A stretch of 37,401 bases of DNA, taken from positions 1 to 37,401 of the forward strand of contig JADHNQ010000002.1 in the NCBI GenBank assembly GCA_016779425.1, given 5' to 3'. This DNA comes from Pseudomonadales bacterium (lineage in GTDB: Bacteria; Pseudomonadota; Gammaproteobacteria; Pseudomonadales; Azotimanducaceae). Numbering within the stretch: the first letter of the stretch is position 1; each line of letters opens with the position of its first letter. Shown one piece after another: positions 20,738-34,129 of the stretch. The position numbers and the translations under genes are program-made. The notes beneath the pieces are model-generated. The model was given only the letters and a program-made list of their open reading frames with translations, made no database searches and had not been told where the DNA came from.

Positions 20738-22135
20738 GTGACTGCCACCGATACAGATCTGATATGCGCGATCGCGACTCCGCCAGGAGAAGGAGGGATA
20801 GGGGTCATTCGCCTGTCAGGTCCTTCCGCGAAACGTGTTGCCCAGTCTCTAATCTCTGTGGAAATGAAACCGCGACGCGCCCATTACTGTCAATTCACCG
20901 CTGAAGAAGAAGTGTTAGACGACGGTCTAGTGCTTTGGTTTCCAGCGCCGCATTCATTTACGGGCGAAGACGTGGTCGAGCTGCAAGGGCATGGTGGCCC
21001 AGTCGTGCAAAATGAGATCATTCAGGTGCTTTGCCGTCACGGTGCTCGCTTGGCGCGTCCGGGGGAATTTAGCGAGCGGGCCTTTTTAAACGGCAAGATA
21101 GACCTCGTGCAGGCTGAGGCCATAGCGGACTTAATAAGCGCGAAATCAAGGGCTGCAGCGAAGGCGGCAATGTCCTCGTTTCAAGGCGTTTTTTCAGCGC
21201 AAGTGACGGCTCTGGAGGATCAGTTGCTTGGTTTGCGGGTGGCGATTGAGGCGGCCATCGATTTCCCTGACGAAGATATCGAGATACTGGAGCAAGCCAG
21301 AGTAGGCGATACCCTGGATGTGCTTATAACGTCGACAAGTGCGCTATTAGTGCAAGCGGAGCAGGGTCGTAAACTTGCGCAAGGGATCACGGTCGCATTG
21401 GTGGGCAAACCCAATGTAGGCAAGTCAAGCATCCTTAACATGTTGGCGGGGGAAGACGCAGCGATCGTCACGGATGTGCCGGGCACGACCAGGGATCTAT
21501 TGAAGGTTGATATCAGCGTTGATGGGATGCCTCTCCAGCTGGTCGATACCGCTGGACTTCGAGAAACCCAAGACACAGTAGAGATGATCGGTGTGCAGCG
21601 GGCGCGAGAACAAATGCAGCGCGCGGACCACGTTATATTGGTTGTCACTGCAGCAGATGTTGTCGCAAACGAAGCTGGTTTTTTGGCCAACGAAGACTTT
21701 GAAGCGCTGCTTCAGAGGCTTGCCCTTGAAGCAGTCCCGGAGCTTGGTGAGGTCTCAGCGGTCAACATCCACCTGCTTGTTAACAAGGTAGATCTTATCG
21801 ATTCAAAGCTGCGAGGTTCGCATCCGTGGCCTGCGACCTATGTGTCTGCGAAGACTGGCGAGGGGTTAGCAGCATTAACAAAAAAGCTGGTGCAGCTTGG
21901 TTCCGGCGGTATTGAAGACACGGTATTCACGGCAAGACTCAGGCATGTACATGCTCTTGAGAAAACTCGAGAGCTGCTTGTGCAGGCCAAGCGAGGTATC
22001 AGTAGCGGAATCGGCGCGGAGCTGGTTGCAGAAGATTGCCGGATGGCTCACCAGGTCCTGGGTCAAATCGTAGGAACGGTCTCCCCGGATGATCTGCTTG
22101 GAGAAATATTCTCGAGCTTTTGCATTGGTAAATAA
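20738..22135 (+). CDS. mnmE: tRNA modification GTPase MnmE (GTG start)
   Basis: ICAIATPPGEGGIGVIRLSGPSA, GKPNVGKSSILNMLAGEDAAIVTDVPGTTRD, C-terminal FSSFCIGK. Confidence 0.97.
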   Translation: MTATDTDLICAIATPPGEGGIGVIRLSGPSAKRVAQSLISVEMKPRRAHYCQFTAEEEVLDDGLVLWFPAPHSFTGEDVVELQGHGGPVVQNEIIQVLCRHGARLARPGEFSERAFLNGKIDLVQAEAIADLISAKSRAAAKAAMSSFQGVFSAQVTALEDQLLGLRVAIEAAIDFPDEDIEILEQARVGDTLDVLITSTSALLVQAEQGRKLAQGITVALVGKPNVGKSSILNMLAGEDAAIVTDVPGTTRDLLKVDISVDGMPLQLVDTAGLRETQDTVEMIGVQRAREQMQRADHVILVVTAADVVANEAGFLANEDFEALLQRLALEAVPELGEVSAVNIHLLVNKVDLIDSKLRGSHPWPATYVSAKTGEGLAALTKKLVQLGSGGIEDTVFTARLRHVHALEKTRELLVQAKRGISSGIGAELVAEDCRMAHQVLGQIVGTVSPDDLLGEIFSSFCIGK

Positions 22136-22254
22136 TCACATAGGCGACAAGCGCCGGGTTTACCAGCCACTTGGCTATGCTTTGTGCTTTTTTCCCTTCT
22201 CATCGCTCTTCATCTCTCTATACTACCGCGCCCGAATAAACTCCGGATGCAACC

Positions 22255-24132
22255 ATGGATTTTCCTGAGCGATTCGATGTCATTGTGATTGGCGGCGGCC
22301 ACGCTGGTACAGAAGCGGCGGCGGCGGCGGCTCGCATGGGCGCGAAGACACTGTTGCTCACTCAGAATATCGAAACCATCGGTCAAATGTCCTGCAATCC
22401 AGCAATTGGAGGTATCGGTAAAAGCCACCTAGTGGCAGAGATCGATGCAATGGATGGCATCATGGGTCGAGCAACAGACCTCGCGGGCATCCACTTTCGC
22501 GTGCTCAATGCCAGCAAGGGCCCCGCAGTGCGAGCTACTCGCGCCCAAGCCGATCGGGCGCTATACAAAAACGCCGTTCGAGACATTCTGGAACATCAAC
22601 CGAATTTGTCGTTGTTCCAACAATCGGTGGTGGATTTGCATGTCGAGGGTGACACCGTTGTTGGCTGCAAGACAGAGATGGGGCTCAACTTCTACGCCAC
22701 CAGCGTGGTTTTGACCACAGGCACATTCCTAGGTGGCAAAATACACATAGGCCATGACCAGCATGCTGGCGGCCGTGCGGGAGACGCCCCGGCAAATGCT
22801 CTAGCAGAACGATTGAGAGCACTGCCGTTTAGGGTGGGTAGGCTGAAAACCGGTACGCCGCCGCGTATCGACGGACGAAGCGTTAATTTTAACGAGTTAG
22901 AGTTCCAACCTGGTGACGATCCTAGACCAGTGATGTCACAGCTAGGGAGGCGCGACATGCACCCCCGGCAGGTTCATTGCCACATCACCTATACCAATGA
23001 GGCCACGCATCAACTGATTCGAGACAATTTATCCCTAAGCGCGATGTACAGCGGCAATATCGAAGGGGTGGGGCCAAGGTATTGCCCGAGTATTGAAGAC
23101 AAGGTGGTTCGTTTTGCCGATAAGCCTAGCCATCAAATATTTATCGAACCAGAAGGACTCAATACCACTGAGCTTTATCCCAACGGCATTTCAACCAGCC
23201 TTCCTTTTTCGGTTCAGCTGCAATTTGTCCGTTCCATGGTTGGATTTGAGCAGGCCCATATTTCGCGTCCAGGATATGCAATCGAATATGACTATTTTGA
23301 CCCGAGAGATTTACAGCACACCTTAGAGACCAAGGCGCTGCAGGGTCTGTTTTTCGCTGGCCAGATAAATGGCACGACGGGGTACGAAGAGGCTGGCGCC
23401 CAGGGTTTGCTCGCGGGTATCAACGCAGCCTGCAAAGCAAAGGGTGTCACGCCATGGGAACCTAGACGGGACGAGGCGTATATCGGGGTCATGATTGATG
23501 ACCTAATTCACCTCGGCACCACAGAACCCTATCGTATGTTCACCAGCCGGGCGGAGTTTCGATTACGGTTGCGACAAGATAACGCTGATCAGCGACTCAT
23601 GCCTAAAGGTCTGGCGCTTGGAGTCATAGGTGCTGAGCGTCAGGCGCACTACAGCGCCAAAATGCGGGCCTTGGAAACGACTTCGAAGGAAATGGGCGCG
23701 ACTCAAATATTTCCTGACAGCGACATGGCGAAGACGCTTGGGCTGTCGCTGCGCCGAGAGGTGACGGTTAAAGAGTGTCTTAAGCGACCAGAAATCACCG
23801 CCGCAGACATCGCAAGCGTACTGGGTATAAGCAATGATGAAGACATGGCCTATAAAGCCCTAGCCCAACTGGAAATAGAGACCAAGTATGCGGGTTACAT
23901 TAAGCGGCAGGAGGACGAGATCGAAAAAATCCGTCGGCATGAATCGATGCAGATCCCTGGGAGTTTGGACTTCTTGAACATCGATGGTTTGTCTAACGAA
24001 CTTCGTCAAAAGCTCGATCATCACCGACCAGATTCCTTAGCGCGAGCCGCGAGAATTCCTGGCATGACACCGGCGGCGCTATCGATTTTGCTGGTACACG
24101 CAAAAGCAAAAAACGCGGCAGTCGCTTCCTGA
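22255..24132 (+). CDS. mnmG: tRNA uridine-5-carboxymethylaminomethyl modification enzyme MnmG (GidA)
   Basis: [67 protein letters not shown]. Confidence 0.97.
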   Translation: MDFPERFDVIVIGGGHAGTEAAAAAARMGAKTLLLTQNIETIGQMSCNPAIGGIGKSHLVAEIDAMDGIMGRATDLAGIHFRVLNASKGPAVRATRAQADRALYKNAVRDILEHQPNLSLFQQSVVDLHVEGDTVVGCKTEMGLNFYATSVVLTTGTFLGGKIHIGHDQHAGGRAGDAPANALAERLRALPFRVGRLKTGTPPRIDGRSVNFNELEFQPGDDPRPVMSQLGRRDMHPRQVHCHITYTNEATHQLIRDNLSLSAMYSGNIEGVGPRYCPSIEDKVVRFADKPSHQIFIEPEGLNTTELYPNGISTSLPFSVQLQFVRSMVGFEQAHISRPGYAIEYDYFDPRDLQHTLETKALQGLFFAGQINGTTGYEEAGAQGLLAGINAACKAKGVTPWEPRRDEAYIGVMIDDLIHLGTTEPYRMFTSRAEFRLRLRQDNADQRLMPKGLALGVIGAERQAHYSAKMRALETTSKEMGATQIFPDSDMAKTLGLSLRREVTVKECLKRPEITAADIASVLGISNDEDMAYKALAQLEIETKYAGYIKRQEDEIEKIRRHESMQIPGSLDFLNIDGLSNELRQKLDHHRPDSLARAARIPGMTPAALSILLVHAKAKNAAVAS

Positions 24133-24170
24133 ACGTTCGCGCCGATAGACTGAGTGAAGACGCCTGTGCC

Positions 24171-24836
24171 TTGGGGGTCAGCTTAAATAGTTCCCAGGCG
24201 TGTCAGCTTGTGGCCTATGGTGTGCTTATCGAAAAGTGGAATAGATCCATTAATTTGGTATCACGCGTAGACATCGCGCGATTAGATAAGCGGCATCTAA
24301 CAGACAGTCTGGCGGCGTCCCCCTATTTAACGGGAGAAACCGTTCTCGATGTGGGTACGGGTCCCGGCCTACCCGGCATACCCTTGGCGATTGCTCGGCC
24401 AACCTTGATGTTCACACTCTGGGAGCGCATGAGTCGTCGAGTGCGTTTTTTGCAGTTGGTTTGCCGAGAACTGGGGCTCAACAATGTTGAGGTAGTCGAA
24501 TGCGACCTAGATAAGACAGCCCACCTAAAACTCCATAAGTTTGATCATATAGTCGCGCGTGCCGTAGCACCGGTGGAGCAATTGTGGCCTTCACTCCAGG
24601 ACCACCTAACCAAGAATGGCTCGTTGATTGTCTATAGTCATACCTCAACTCAAGAGCAGGACGACGCCACCGATTTTTCGAATGATCTGCAGTCGTCGGT
24701 TGCCGAGCGACAGCGCAGGACTCCCACGTTACAGCAGCGTCAAGGACTACAGGCAAAACAGATTACCTACGCCGTGCCAGGGTTGGACGCAAAACACCAC
24801 CTCCAGTTGGTGTCTAATTCAGCGACAGACGGTTAA
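24171..24836 (+). CDS. rsmG: 16S rRNA m7G527 methyltransferase RsmG (GidB); start uncertain (TTG)
   Basis: WNRSINLVSRVD, RHLTDSLAASPYL, VLDVGTGPGLPGIPLAIARP, VARAVAPVEQLW. Confidence 0.92.
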   Translation: MGVSLNSSQACQLVAYGVLIEKWNRSINLVSRVDIARLDKRHLTDSLAASPYLTGETVLDVGTGPGLPGIPLAIARPTLMFTLWERMSRRVRFLQLVCRELGLNNVEVVECDLDKTAHLKLHKFDHIVARAVAPVEQLWPSLQDHLTKNGSLIVYSHTSTQEQDDATDFSNDLQSSVAERQRRTPTLQQRQGLQAKQITYAVPGLDAKHHLQLVSNSATDG

Positions 24837-24873
24837 CCTGTGCGCTCGATTTTCTTGAGCATTCGGTAGGTTT

Positions 24874-25647
24874 GTGCACAAAATCATAGCAGTAGCAAAT
24901 CAGAAAGGTGGTGTTGGCAAGACAACGACCAGCGTAAACCTTAGCGCGGCCTTGGCCGGTCTGGGGCCCAGCGTTCTGCTGATCGATTTAGACCCTCAAG
25001 GCAACGCCACCATGGGCAGCGGTGTTGATAAATATGGATTGAATCCAAGCATCTACGAATGGCTGATGGGTGAGGTGGGTCTGGATGAGGTCCGTCGAAG
25101 TACTGTTGCCGGCTACGACCTGCTGCCCGCAAATATTGATTTAACTGCCGCAGAAGTTGGACTCATGCAACGGGAGCGTCGGGAGTTTGTTATCGCGGAA
25201 GCACTCAGCCAGCAGCCGTTGCGGTATGACTACATCATTATCGACTGCCCACCGTCACTGAACATACTCACCGTCAATGCGCTGGTCGCGTCCACCGGTG
25301 TGTTGGTGCCCATGCAGTGTGAATACTATGCCTTGGAAGGTTTGTCTGCCTTGCTCGATACCGTTGAAGGTATTCGGGTCAATGCAAACCCAAAGCTACA
25401 GATCGAAGGTCTGCTAAGAACCATGTACGATGCGCGTAACAGCCTCAGTCGTGACGTGTCCCGCCAATTGATTCAGTATTTCGGCGACAAAGTGTATCGA
25501 ACAGTGGTGCCGCGCAACGTCCGTTTGGCGGAGGCTCCGAGTCACGGATTACCAGTAACAATGTACGACCGAGGCTCCCGAGGCTCTCTTGCCTATCAAG
25601 CGTTGGCAAGCGAGATGCGCAAAAGACACGCGGTCACTGTCCAATGA
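24874..25647 (+). CDS. parA: Chromosome partitioning ATPase ParA (Soj), GTG start
   Basis: HKIIAVANQKGGVGKTTTSVNLSAALAGLGPSVLLIDLDPQGNATMGSG; YIIIDCPPSLNILTVNAL. Confidence 0.96.
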   Translation: MHKIIAVANQKGGVGKTTTSVNLSAALAGLGPSVLLIDLDPQGNATMGSGVDKYGLNPSIYEWLMGEVGLDEVRRSTVAGYDLLPANIDLTAAEVGLMQRERREFVIAEALSQQPLRYDYIIIDCPPSLNILTVNALVASTGVLVPMQCEYYALEGLSALLDTVEGIRVNANPKLQIEGLLRTMYDARNSLSRDVSRQLIQYFGDKVYRTVVPRNVRLAEAPSHGLPVTMYDRGSRGSLAYQALASEMRKRHAVTVQ

Positions 25648-25713
25648 AAATATACGAAACAGCGCAAGACGTACTGACGAGAACAACCCAATTCAGGGTT
25701 AGGGGTTAGAAAA

Positions 25714-26622
25714 ATGAGCAAATCCCGACTCGGTAAAGGCCTTGATGCGCTGCTTTCTACAACGATACAAACGCCTCGGCAAAACCAAAACCCTGAATCT
25801 GCCGCGGAACAAAGACGACAGTCCCCTACCCCTGCTTCAGGGCTGTTAGAGGTTGCAGTCGCTGAGATCACTCCCAGCCCTTATCAGCCACGGCGGAATT
25901 TTGATGAAGCAGCGCTAGCAGAACTTGCTGCATCGATTGCTGCGCAAGGTGTATTGCAGCCCTTAGTGGTGCGTAACAAGGCGCAAGGGGGCTATGAGCT
26001 GATTGCCGGCGAGCGCCGGTGGAGAGCCGCCCAGCAAGCCGGGCTGCAAATGGTTCCCGTAGTCCTCAAGCAGGTATCCGATCAAGAGGCGTCCACCATT
26101 GCGCTGGTCGAGAATATTCAGCGCGAGGATTTGGGCGCTATGGAACAGGCTTCGGGGCTAGAGCGCCTGCGCAGCGAGTTCGACCTGACCCAGCAAGAGC
26201 TAGCGGATGTGGTGGGCAAATCTCGGGTCGCTGTCGCGAACAGCCTGCGGTTGTTGAAACTTGGGTCAACGGCGCGCGGGCTATTAGAGCGTGGATCCAT
26301 AGACGTTGGTCACGCCAAGGCGATACTCGCCCTATCGGGGCCTGAGCAGGATAGCGCAGCGCAGCGTATTTACGATGCAGGATTGTCTGTTCGGGAGGCA
26401 GAAAAGATGGTTCGCACGCTTTTGGACGGAGCAAAATCGCCCGCAAAAGAACAAAGGCCAACGGATCCAGATGTTCAGGTACTGCAACGCAGGCTTATGG
26501 ATCACCTCGGGGCCAGCGTGCAAATTCGGCAGCGCCGCAACGGTGCCGGCGAGTTGGTGGTCAAATACACCAGCCTCGAAGAGCTAGATGGCGTGCTGCG
26601 TCGAGTCAAATTGCCGGAATGA
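25714..26622 (+). CDS. parB: Chromosome partitioning protein ParB (Spo0J)
   Basis: MSKSRLGKGLDALL; PYQPRRNFDEAALAELAASIAAQGVLQPLVVR; YELIAGERRWRAAQQAGL; VENIQREDLGAMEQASG. Confidence 0.96.
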   Translation: MSKSRLGKGLDALLSTTIQTPRQNQNPESAAEQRRQSPTPASGLLEVAVAEITPSPYQPRRNFDEAALAELAASIAAQGVLQPLVVRNKAQGGYELIAGERRWRAAQQAGLQMVPVVLKQVSDQEASTIALVENIQREDLGAMEQASGLERLRSEFDLTQQELADVVGKSRVAVANSLRLLKLGSTARGLLERGSIDVGHAKAILALSGPEQDSAAQRIYDAGLSVREAEKMVRTLLDGAKSPAKEQRPTDPDVQVLQRRLMDHLGASVQIRQRRNGAGELVVKYTSLEELDGVLRRVKLPE

Positions 26623-26640
26623 TATTTCCCGCCAAGGCAA

Positions 26641-26669
26641 TTGAATGGCGTTGAGCCGGTCTCTATACT
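26641..26669 (+). promoter_or_regulatory. sigma70 promoter of the atp operon
   Basis: TTGAAT (26641-26646), 17 bp spacer, TATACT (26664-26669), then ACGCGCCGCC discriminator. Confidence 0.7.
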
Positions 26670-26691
26670 ACGCGCCGCCGATAGGGTCTGT

Positions 26692-27099
26692 TTGAATCGT
26701 CCCTGGCCTCAAGAGGCTTGGAGAGTCGTCAAACAGCAAGTGGCGTTTGGCGCAGGAATGATTGCGCTGTCGGCAGTTTTAAGTGGCAGTCATGCCTCCT
26801 ACAGCACGCTGGCGGGGCTTTTCTGCGTCGTCGTCCCAAGCGCCTACTATGCTTGGGTAAGCCAGAGAACGATGATCGGCCCGCGCATCGTCGCGCAAGG
26901 GGTATTAAAAATAATGGGGACAGGAGTTTTGATGGCACTGTTCCTTGGGCTTGGCGAAGTGCAGGCGCTCTGGTTTTTGCTCGGAGTGATCACTGCGCAG
27001 GGCAGCTACTTGTGGGTGTTGGCAAAGGGCAATGATCACGGATCGGGATCGATAAGCGGTGCGACATACAAAGCAAGTCAGAAGCAAAGCAAACGGTAG
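26692..27099 (+). CDS. atpI: ATP synthase protein I; proposed TTG start at 26692
   Basis: Small membrane protein upstream of atpB: VVKQQVAFGAGMIALSAVLSGSHASYSTLAGLFCVVVPSAYYAWV. AGGG about 9 nt before TTG at 26692; ORF-track start at 26641 coincides with the -35 element. Confidence 0.75.
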   Translation: MNRPWPQEAWRVVKQQVAFGAGMIALSAVLSGSHASYSTLAGLFCVVVPSAYYAWVSQRTMIGPRIVAQGVLKIMGTGVLMALFLGLGEVQALWFLLGVITAQGSYLWVLAKGNDHGSGSISGATYKASQKQSKR

Positions 27100-27966
<867 letters not shown>

Positions 27967-27991
27967 TACGCCTTGATTGCATAGGCATCGT

Positions 27992-28004
27992 GCGGCAAAG
28001 CCGC
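27992..28004 (+). repeat. Intercistronic hairpin GCGGC-AAA-GCCGC, atpB-atpE
   Basis: Direct reading, 5 bp perfect stem about 29 nt before atpE ATG. Confidence 0.6.
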
Positions 28005-28020
28005 GACTTATAACTGTTAG

Positions 28021-28260
<240 letters not shown>

Positions 28261-28484
28261 CACCCTGTACGCAGGATGGATTGGCCGCAGACGCCTAAGC
28301 GCATCGGCCTGCCCAGGCGGGAAACGCAACATGTGTCGGTGGCGCGGGGGTAGCTAGGGCCCAGAGCTTGAAAAGAGAGCCCAAAAAGAGAGGCCCCAAA
28401 GAGCGCCCGAGGAGTGCAGGCTCACCCAAACAAGCTTAAAGAGCTTGGTGGAAGGGCTCCATCCAATGCCCATATAAATGGCGA

Positions 28485-28506
28485 CACTGCGGCACGAGCC
28501 GCAGTG
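28485..28506 (+). repeat. Hairpin CACTGCGG-CACGAG-CCGCAGTG in the atpE-atpF spacer
   Basis: Perfect 8-bp inverted repeat, 6-nt loop, not followed by a U-tract. Confidence 0.8.
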
Positions 28507-28550
28507 GGATACGCAGAACAACAACTGAAACGACGAAAAAGAGATCAGTA

Positions 28551-29021
28551 ATGAACCTAAATGCAACGCTACTAGGACAGAGCATTACCTTTGCCATCTT
28601 TGTGTGGTTCTGCATGAAGTACATATGGCCGATGCTAGGCACTGCGATGCGTGAGCGGCAGGAAGCCATCGCCGCTGGCTTACGGGCCTCGGAAGAGGCC
28701 GATCAAAAACTGGCTAGTGCAGCCACCAACGCAGAGTCAGAGATGGCTGCCGCGAAAGAAGAAGCGAGCGCGATCATCGAGCAAGCACGCAGCCGCGCCA
28801 ACCAAATGGTGGAAGAGGCAAAGGACGAGGCTCGCCAAGAAGGCCAGCGTATCTTGGACGCAGCGAAGGCCGAGATCGATCAAGAAATGAATCGCGCCAA
28901 GGAAGCCCTGCGCGCCGACGTGGCGGCACTAGTCATTGCTGGCGCTGAGCGGGTGATCGAGGACAACATTGACGCGTCCAAGCATGACACCATGCTTACG
29001 AAGTTGGCCTCAGAGCTGTAA
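28551..29021 (+). CDS. atpF: F1F0 ATP synthase subunit b
   Basis: [44 protein letters not shown] followed by charged helix. Confidence 0.96.
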   Translation: MNLNATLLGQSITFAIFVWFCMKYIWPMLGTAMRERQEAIAAGLRASEEADQKLASAATNAESEMAAAKEEASAIIEQARSRANQMVEEAKDEARQEGQRILDAAKAEIDQEMNRAKEALRADVAALVIAGAERVIEDNIDASKHDTMLTKLASEL

Positions 29022-29024
29022 ATC

Positions 29025-29564
29025 ATGGCAGAGCTAGCAACCCTATCCAGGCCTTATGCGAACGCGGTATTCGACCTTGCGAAAAGCTCCGGAAGCTTGG
29101 AATCTTGGTCGAAAACGCTCAATACCCTGGTCATGACCAGTGGTGATACTACCGTTCAAACCATGCTCAATAGTCCAGACATGGCTGCTGCCGAGAAGGC
29201 GGCAAAATTGGCAGAGTTGTGCGCAGACGAGATCAACGATGATGCAGGATCTTTTTTATACGCACTTGCGGAACACGATCGCCTCCCCCTGCTGAATGAG
29301 GTTCAAAGTCAATTCGAAGCACTGCGGGCAGAGCAAGAACGCACCTTGGATGTGGAGGTTGTCTCAGCCTTCGATCTGACCCAAGTCCAGAGTGATGCTC
29401 TTAAAGCCGCGCTACAGCAAAAGTACGAAAAAGATGTCGCTCTAACCTCTCGCACCGACTCTAGTCTGATTGGTGGTGCGGTGATTCGTGCAGGCGATAT
29501 GGTGGTGGACGGATCCGTAAGGGGTCGTCTGACCAAGCTGGTTGAAACTCTGCTGCAAAAGTAG
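29025..29564 (+). CDS. atpH: F1F0 ATP synthase subunit delta
   Basis: LSRPYANAVFDLAKSSGSLESW; DSSLIGGAVIRAGDMVVDGSVRGRLTKL. Confidence 0.96.
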   Translation: MAELATLSRPYANAVFDLAKSSGSLESWSKTLNTLVMTSGDTTVQTMLNSPDMAAAEKAAKLAELCADEINDDAGSFLYALAEHDRLPLLNEVQSQFEALRAEQERTLDVEVVSAFDLTQVQSDALKAALQQKYEKDVALTSRTDSSLIGGAVIRAGDMVVDGSVRGRLTKLVETLLQK

Positions 29565-29594
29565 GGCCACGCAAAGATAGACCGCAAAAACACA

Positions 29595-29611
29595 GATGTT
29601 GGAACAACATC
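29595..29611 (+). repeat. Hairpin GATGTTG-GAA-CAACATC in the atpH-atpA spacer
   Basis: Perfect 7-bp inverted repeat. Confidence 0.7.
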
Positions 29612-29645
29612 GAGCAAGCGAAACGAGATTGAAAAGGAAACGAAC

Positions 29646-31190
29646 ATGCAGCAACTGAATCCATCGGAAATCAGTGACATCATCAAGGGCAGAATCCAAG
29701 GCTTAGAGATCAAGGCCGAAGCTCAGAATGAAGGCACCATTGTGGGTGTATCCGACGGCATTGTGCGGATTCATGGGCTTGCTGAAGCGCAGTATGGCGA
29801 GATGATCGAATTTGACGGTGGTCTCTACGGTATGGCGCTGAACTTGGAGCGCGACAGCGTCGGCGTGGTCGTGCTGGGTGATTACGACGCGCTGACTGAA
29901 GGCATGACCGCCCGCTGCACAGGCCGAATTCTGGAAGTGCCTGTAGGCCCTGAGCTACTAGGCCGTGTGGTGGACGCGCTGGGTAATCCAATCGATGGCA
30001 AGGGACCGTTAAACGCCCAAAGTACCTCCCCCATTGAAAAGGTGGCCCCGGGTGTTATCGCTCGTCAATCCGTGGATCAGCCTGTACAGCTTGGCTTCAA
30101 ATGTATCGACGCCATGGTTCCTGTGGGTCGCGGCCAGCGAGAGTTGATTATTGGCGACCGTCAAATTGGCAAGACCGCGATTGCCGTCGACGCGATTATC
30201 AACCAAAAAAGCAGCGGCATTAAATGCGTTTATGTGGCCATTGGTCAGAAGATGTCGACCATCGCCAACGTTGTGCGCACCTTGGAAGAAAACGGCGCCA
30301 TGGAATACACGACCGTGGTGTGCGCCGGCGCTGCAGACCCTGCTTCTATGCAATTTATCTCGGCTTACTCCGGGTGCACGATTGGTGAGTACTATCGTGA
30401 CACCGGCGAAGATGCGCTGATCATCTACGATGATCTGACCAAACAAGCATGGGCCTATCGCCAGATTTCCCTCCTGTTGAAGAGACCGCCAGGCCGCGAA
30501 GCTTATCCGGGGGATGTTTTCTACTTACACTCTCGCTTACTCGAGCGCGCTGCTCGCGTTAACGCAGATTACGTAGAGCAACAAACCGGCGGCGCAGTGA
30601 AAGGCAAAACGGGCTCACTGACCGCGCTGCCGATTATTGAAACCCAAGCCGGCGATGTATCCGCCTTCGTACCTACCAACGTGATTTCCATTACGGATGG
30701 TCAGATCTTCCTAGAAACCGAGAACTTTAACTCAGGACTGCGCCCCGCTATGAGTCCCGGTATTTCGGTTTCACGGGTGGGTGGTTCAGCCCAGGTCCCT
30801 TTTATGAAGAAGATCTCCGGGGGCATCAAAATGGCCCTGGCTCAGTATCGAGAGTTGGCAGCGTTTTCTCAGTTTGCTTCAGACCTTGATGATGCTACCC
30901 GTCGTCAGCTGGAACACGGTGCCCGGGTTACCGAGCTGATGAAACAAAAACAGTTTGCGCCGATGTCCGTGGCTGAAATGGGCACCGTGCTCTTCGCAGC
31001 TAACGAAGGCTACCTGGAAGATGTGCCCGTCGATAAGGTTCTCGATTTTGAAGCGGGCCTACTGAGTTTTATGAAAGCTGAATACGCAAGCTTCGTAGAA
31101 AGCACTAACCAGACAGGTGCCTATAACGATGACGTTGTGGCGACCCTGAAAGAAATCATCGAAAAGTTCAAAGCCACCCAAGCCTATTAG
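29646..31190 (+). CDS. atpA: F1F0 ATP synthase subunit alpha
   Basis: [70 protein letters not shown]. Confidence 0.98.
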   Translation: MQQLNPSEISDIIKGRIQGLEIKAEAQNEGTIVGVSDGIVRIHGLAEAQYGEMIEFDGGLYGMALNLERDSVGVVVLGDYDALTEGMTARCTGRILEVPVGPELLGRVVDALGNPIDGKGPLNAQSTSPIEKVAPGVIARQSVDQPVQLGFKCIDAMVPVGRGQRELIIGDRQIGKTAIAVDAIINQKSSGIKCVYVAIGQKMSTIANVVRTLEENGAMEYTTVVCAGAADPASMQFISAYSGCTIGEYYRDTGEDALIIYDDLTKQAWAYRQISLLLKRPPGREAYPGDVFYLHSRLLERAARVNADYVEQQTGGAVKGKTGSLTALPIIETQAGDVSAFVPTNVISITDGQIFLETENFNSGLRPAMSPGISVSRVGGSAQVPFMKKISGGIKMALAQYRELAAFSQFASDLDDATRRQLEHGARVTELMKQKQFAPMSVAEMGTVLFAANEGYLEDVPVDKVLDFEAGLLSFMKAEYASFVESTNQTGAYNDDVVATLKEIIEKFKATQAY

Positions 31191-31236
31191 TCTGGTTTGG
31201 TTAGGGAGCGAATTCGTCAGTTTGAAAGGATAGTCA

Positions 31237-33551
<2,315 letters not shown>

Positions 33552-33593
33552 AGCAGCCGCTGGTGCTGAAAGCATTCGACGAGAGGAATCGAC

Positions 33594-34013
33594 GTGGCAA
33601 CAATACAGTGTGAAATCGTTAGCGCAGAAGAATCGCTCTTCTCCGGCGCCATAACGTCGCTCTCGGTACGAGGCACCATTGGTGAACTGGGTATAACGCC
33701 GGGGCATGCGCCGTTACTCACCGGAATTGCGCCCGGCGCCGTTGCACTTCGTCTAGAGGACGGCAGTGAAGAGATTTTCTTCGCCTCCGGCGGCTATCTT
33801 GAGGTGCAGCCAGGGTTCGTCACCCTGTTGGCAGATACGGCACTGCGTGCTGAGGATTTGGACGAAGCGCAAGCAGAAGAGGCGCGCCAGCAAGCCGAAA
33901 AGGCCATGGAAGACAGGAATGCAGAGGCCGAATTCTCCTCTGCCGCAGCTATGATGGCGGAAGCGCTGGCGAAACAGCGCACCCTCGAAGAGCTTCGGCG
34001 TCGCCGCCGCTAG
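33594..34013 (+). CDS. atpC: F1F0 ATP synthase subunit epsilon (GTG start)
   Basis: QCEIVSAEESLFSGAITSLSVRGTIGELGITPGHAPLLTGIAPG. Confidence 0.96.
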   Translation: MATIQCEIVSAEESLFSGAITSLSVRGTIGELGITPGHAPLLTGIAPGAVALRLEDGSEEIFFASGGYLEVQPGFVTLLADTALRAEDLDEAQAEEARQQAEKAMEDRNAEAEFSSAAAMMAEALAKQRTLEELRRRRR

Positions 34014-34129
34014 ATCAATGAAAGTCGTTGGCTCCGGAATCTATTGATCCTGCTGCAATATTCTTTCCAAAACTTCGGCATAATCGAGACCTTGACCGAT
34101 GCGGGTAGCGACGGACAGGTAAAAGGTCT

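Noticed and set aside
21220-21690. 156-aa minus-strand ORF inside mnmE
   Set aside because: Antisense to a conserved GTPase, Ser/Thr/Ala-rich composition typical of shadow translation.
22136-22218. Terminator after mnmE (T-run near 22188)
   Set aside because: Stems before the T-run are only about 4 bp (AGCC/GGCT) and poorly placed; not enough to call an intrinsic terminator.
22313-22331. GCG trinucleotide repeat in mnmG
   Set aside because: Encodes the conserved alanine run of the FAD-binding motif ([17 protein letters not shown]), so it is explained by protein sequence plus codon bias.
30009-30446. 145-aa minus-strand ORF inside atpA
   Set aside because: Antisense to highly conserved atpA; explained by codon bias in the sense gene.
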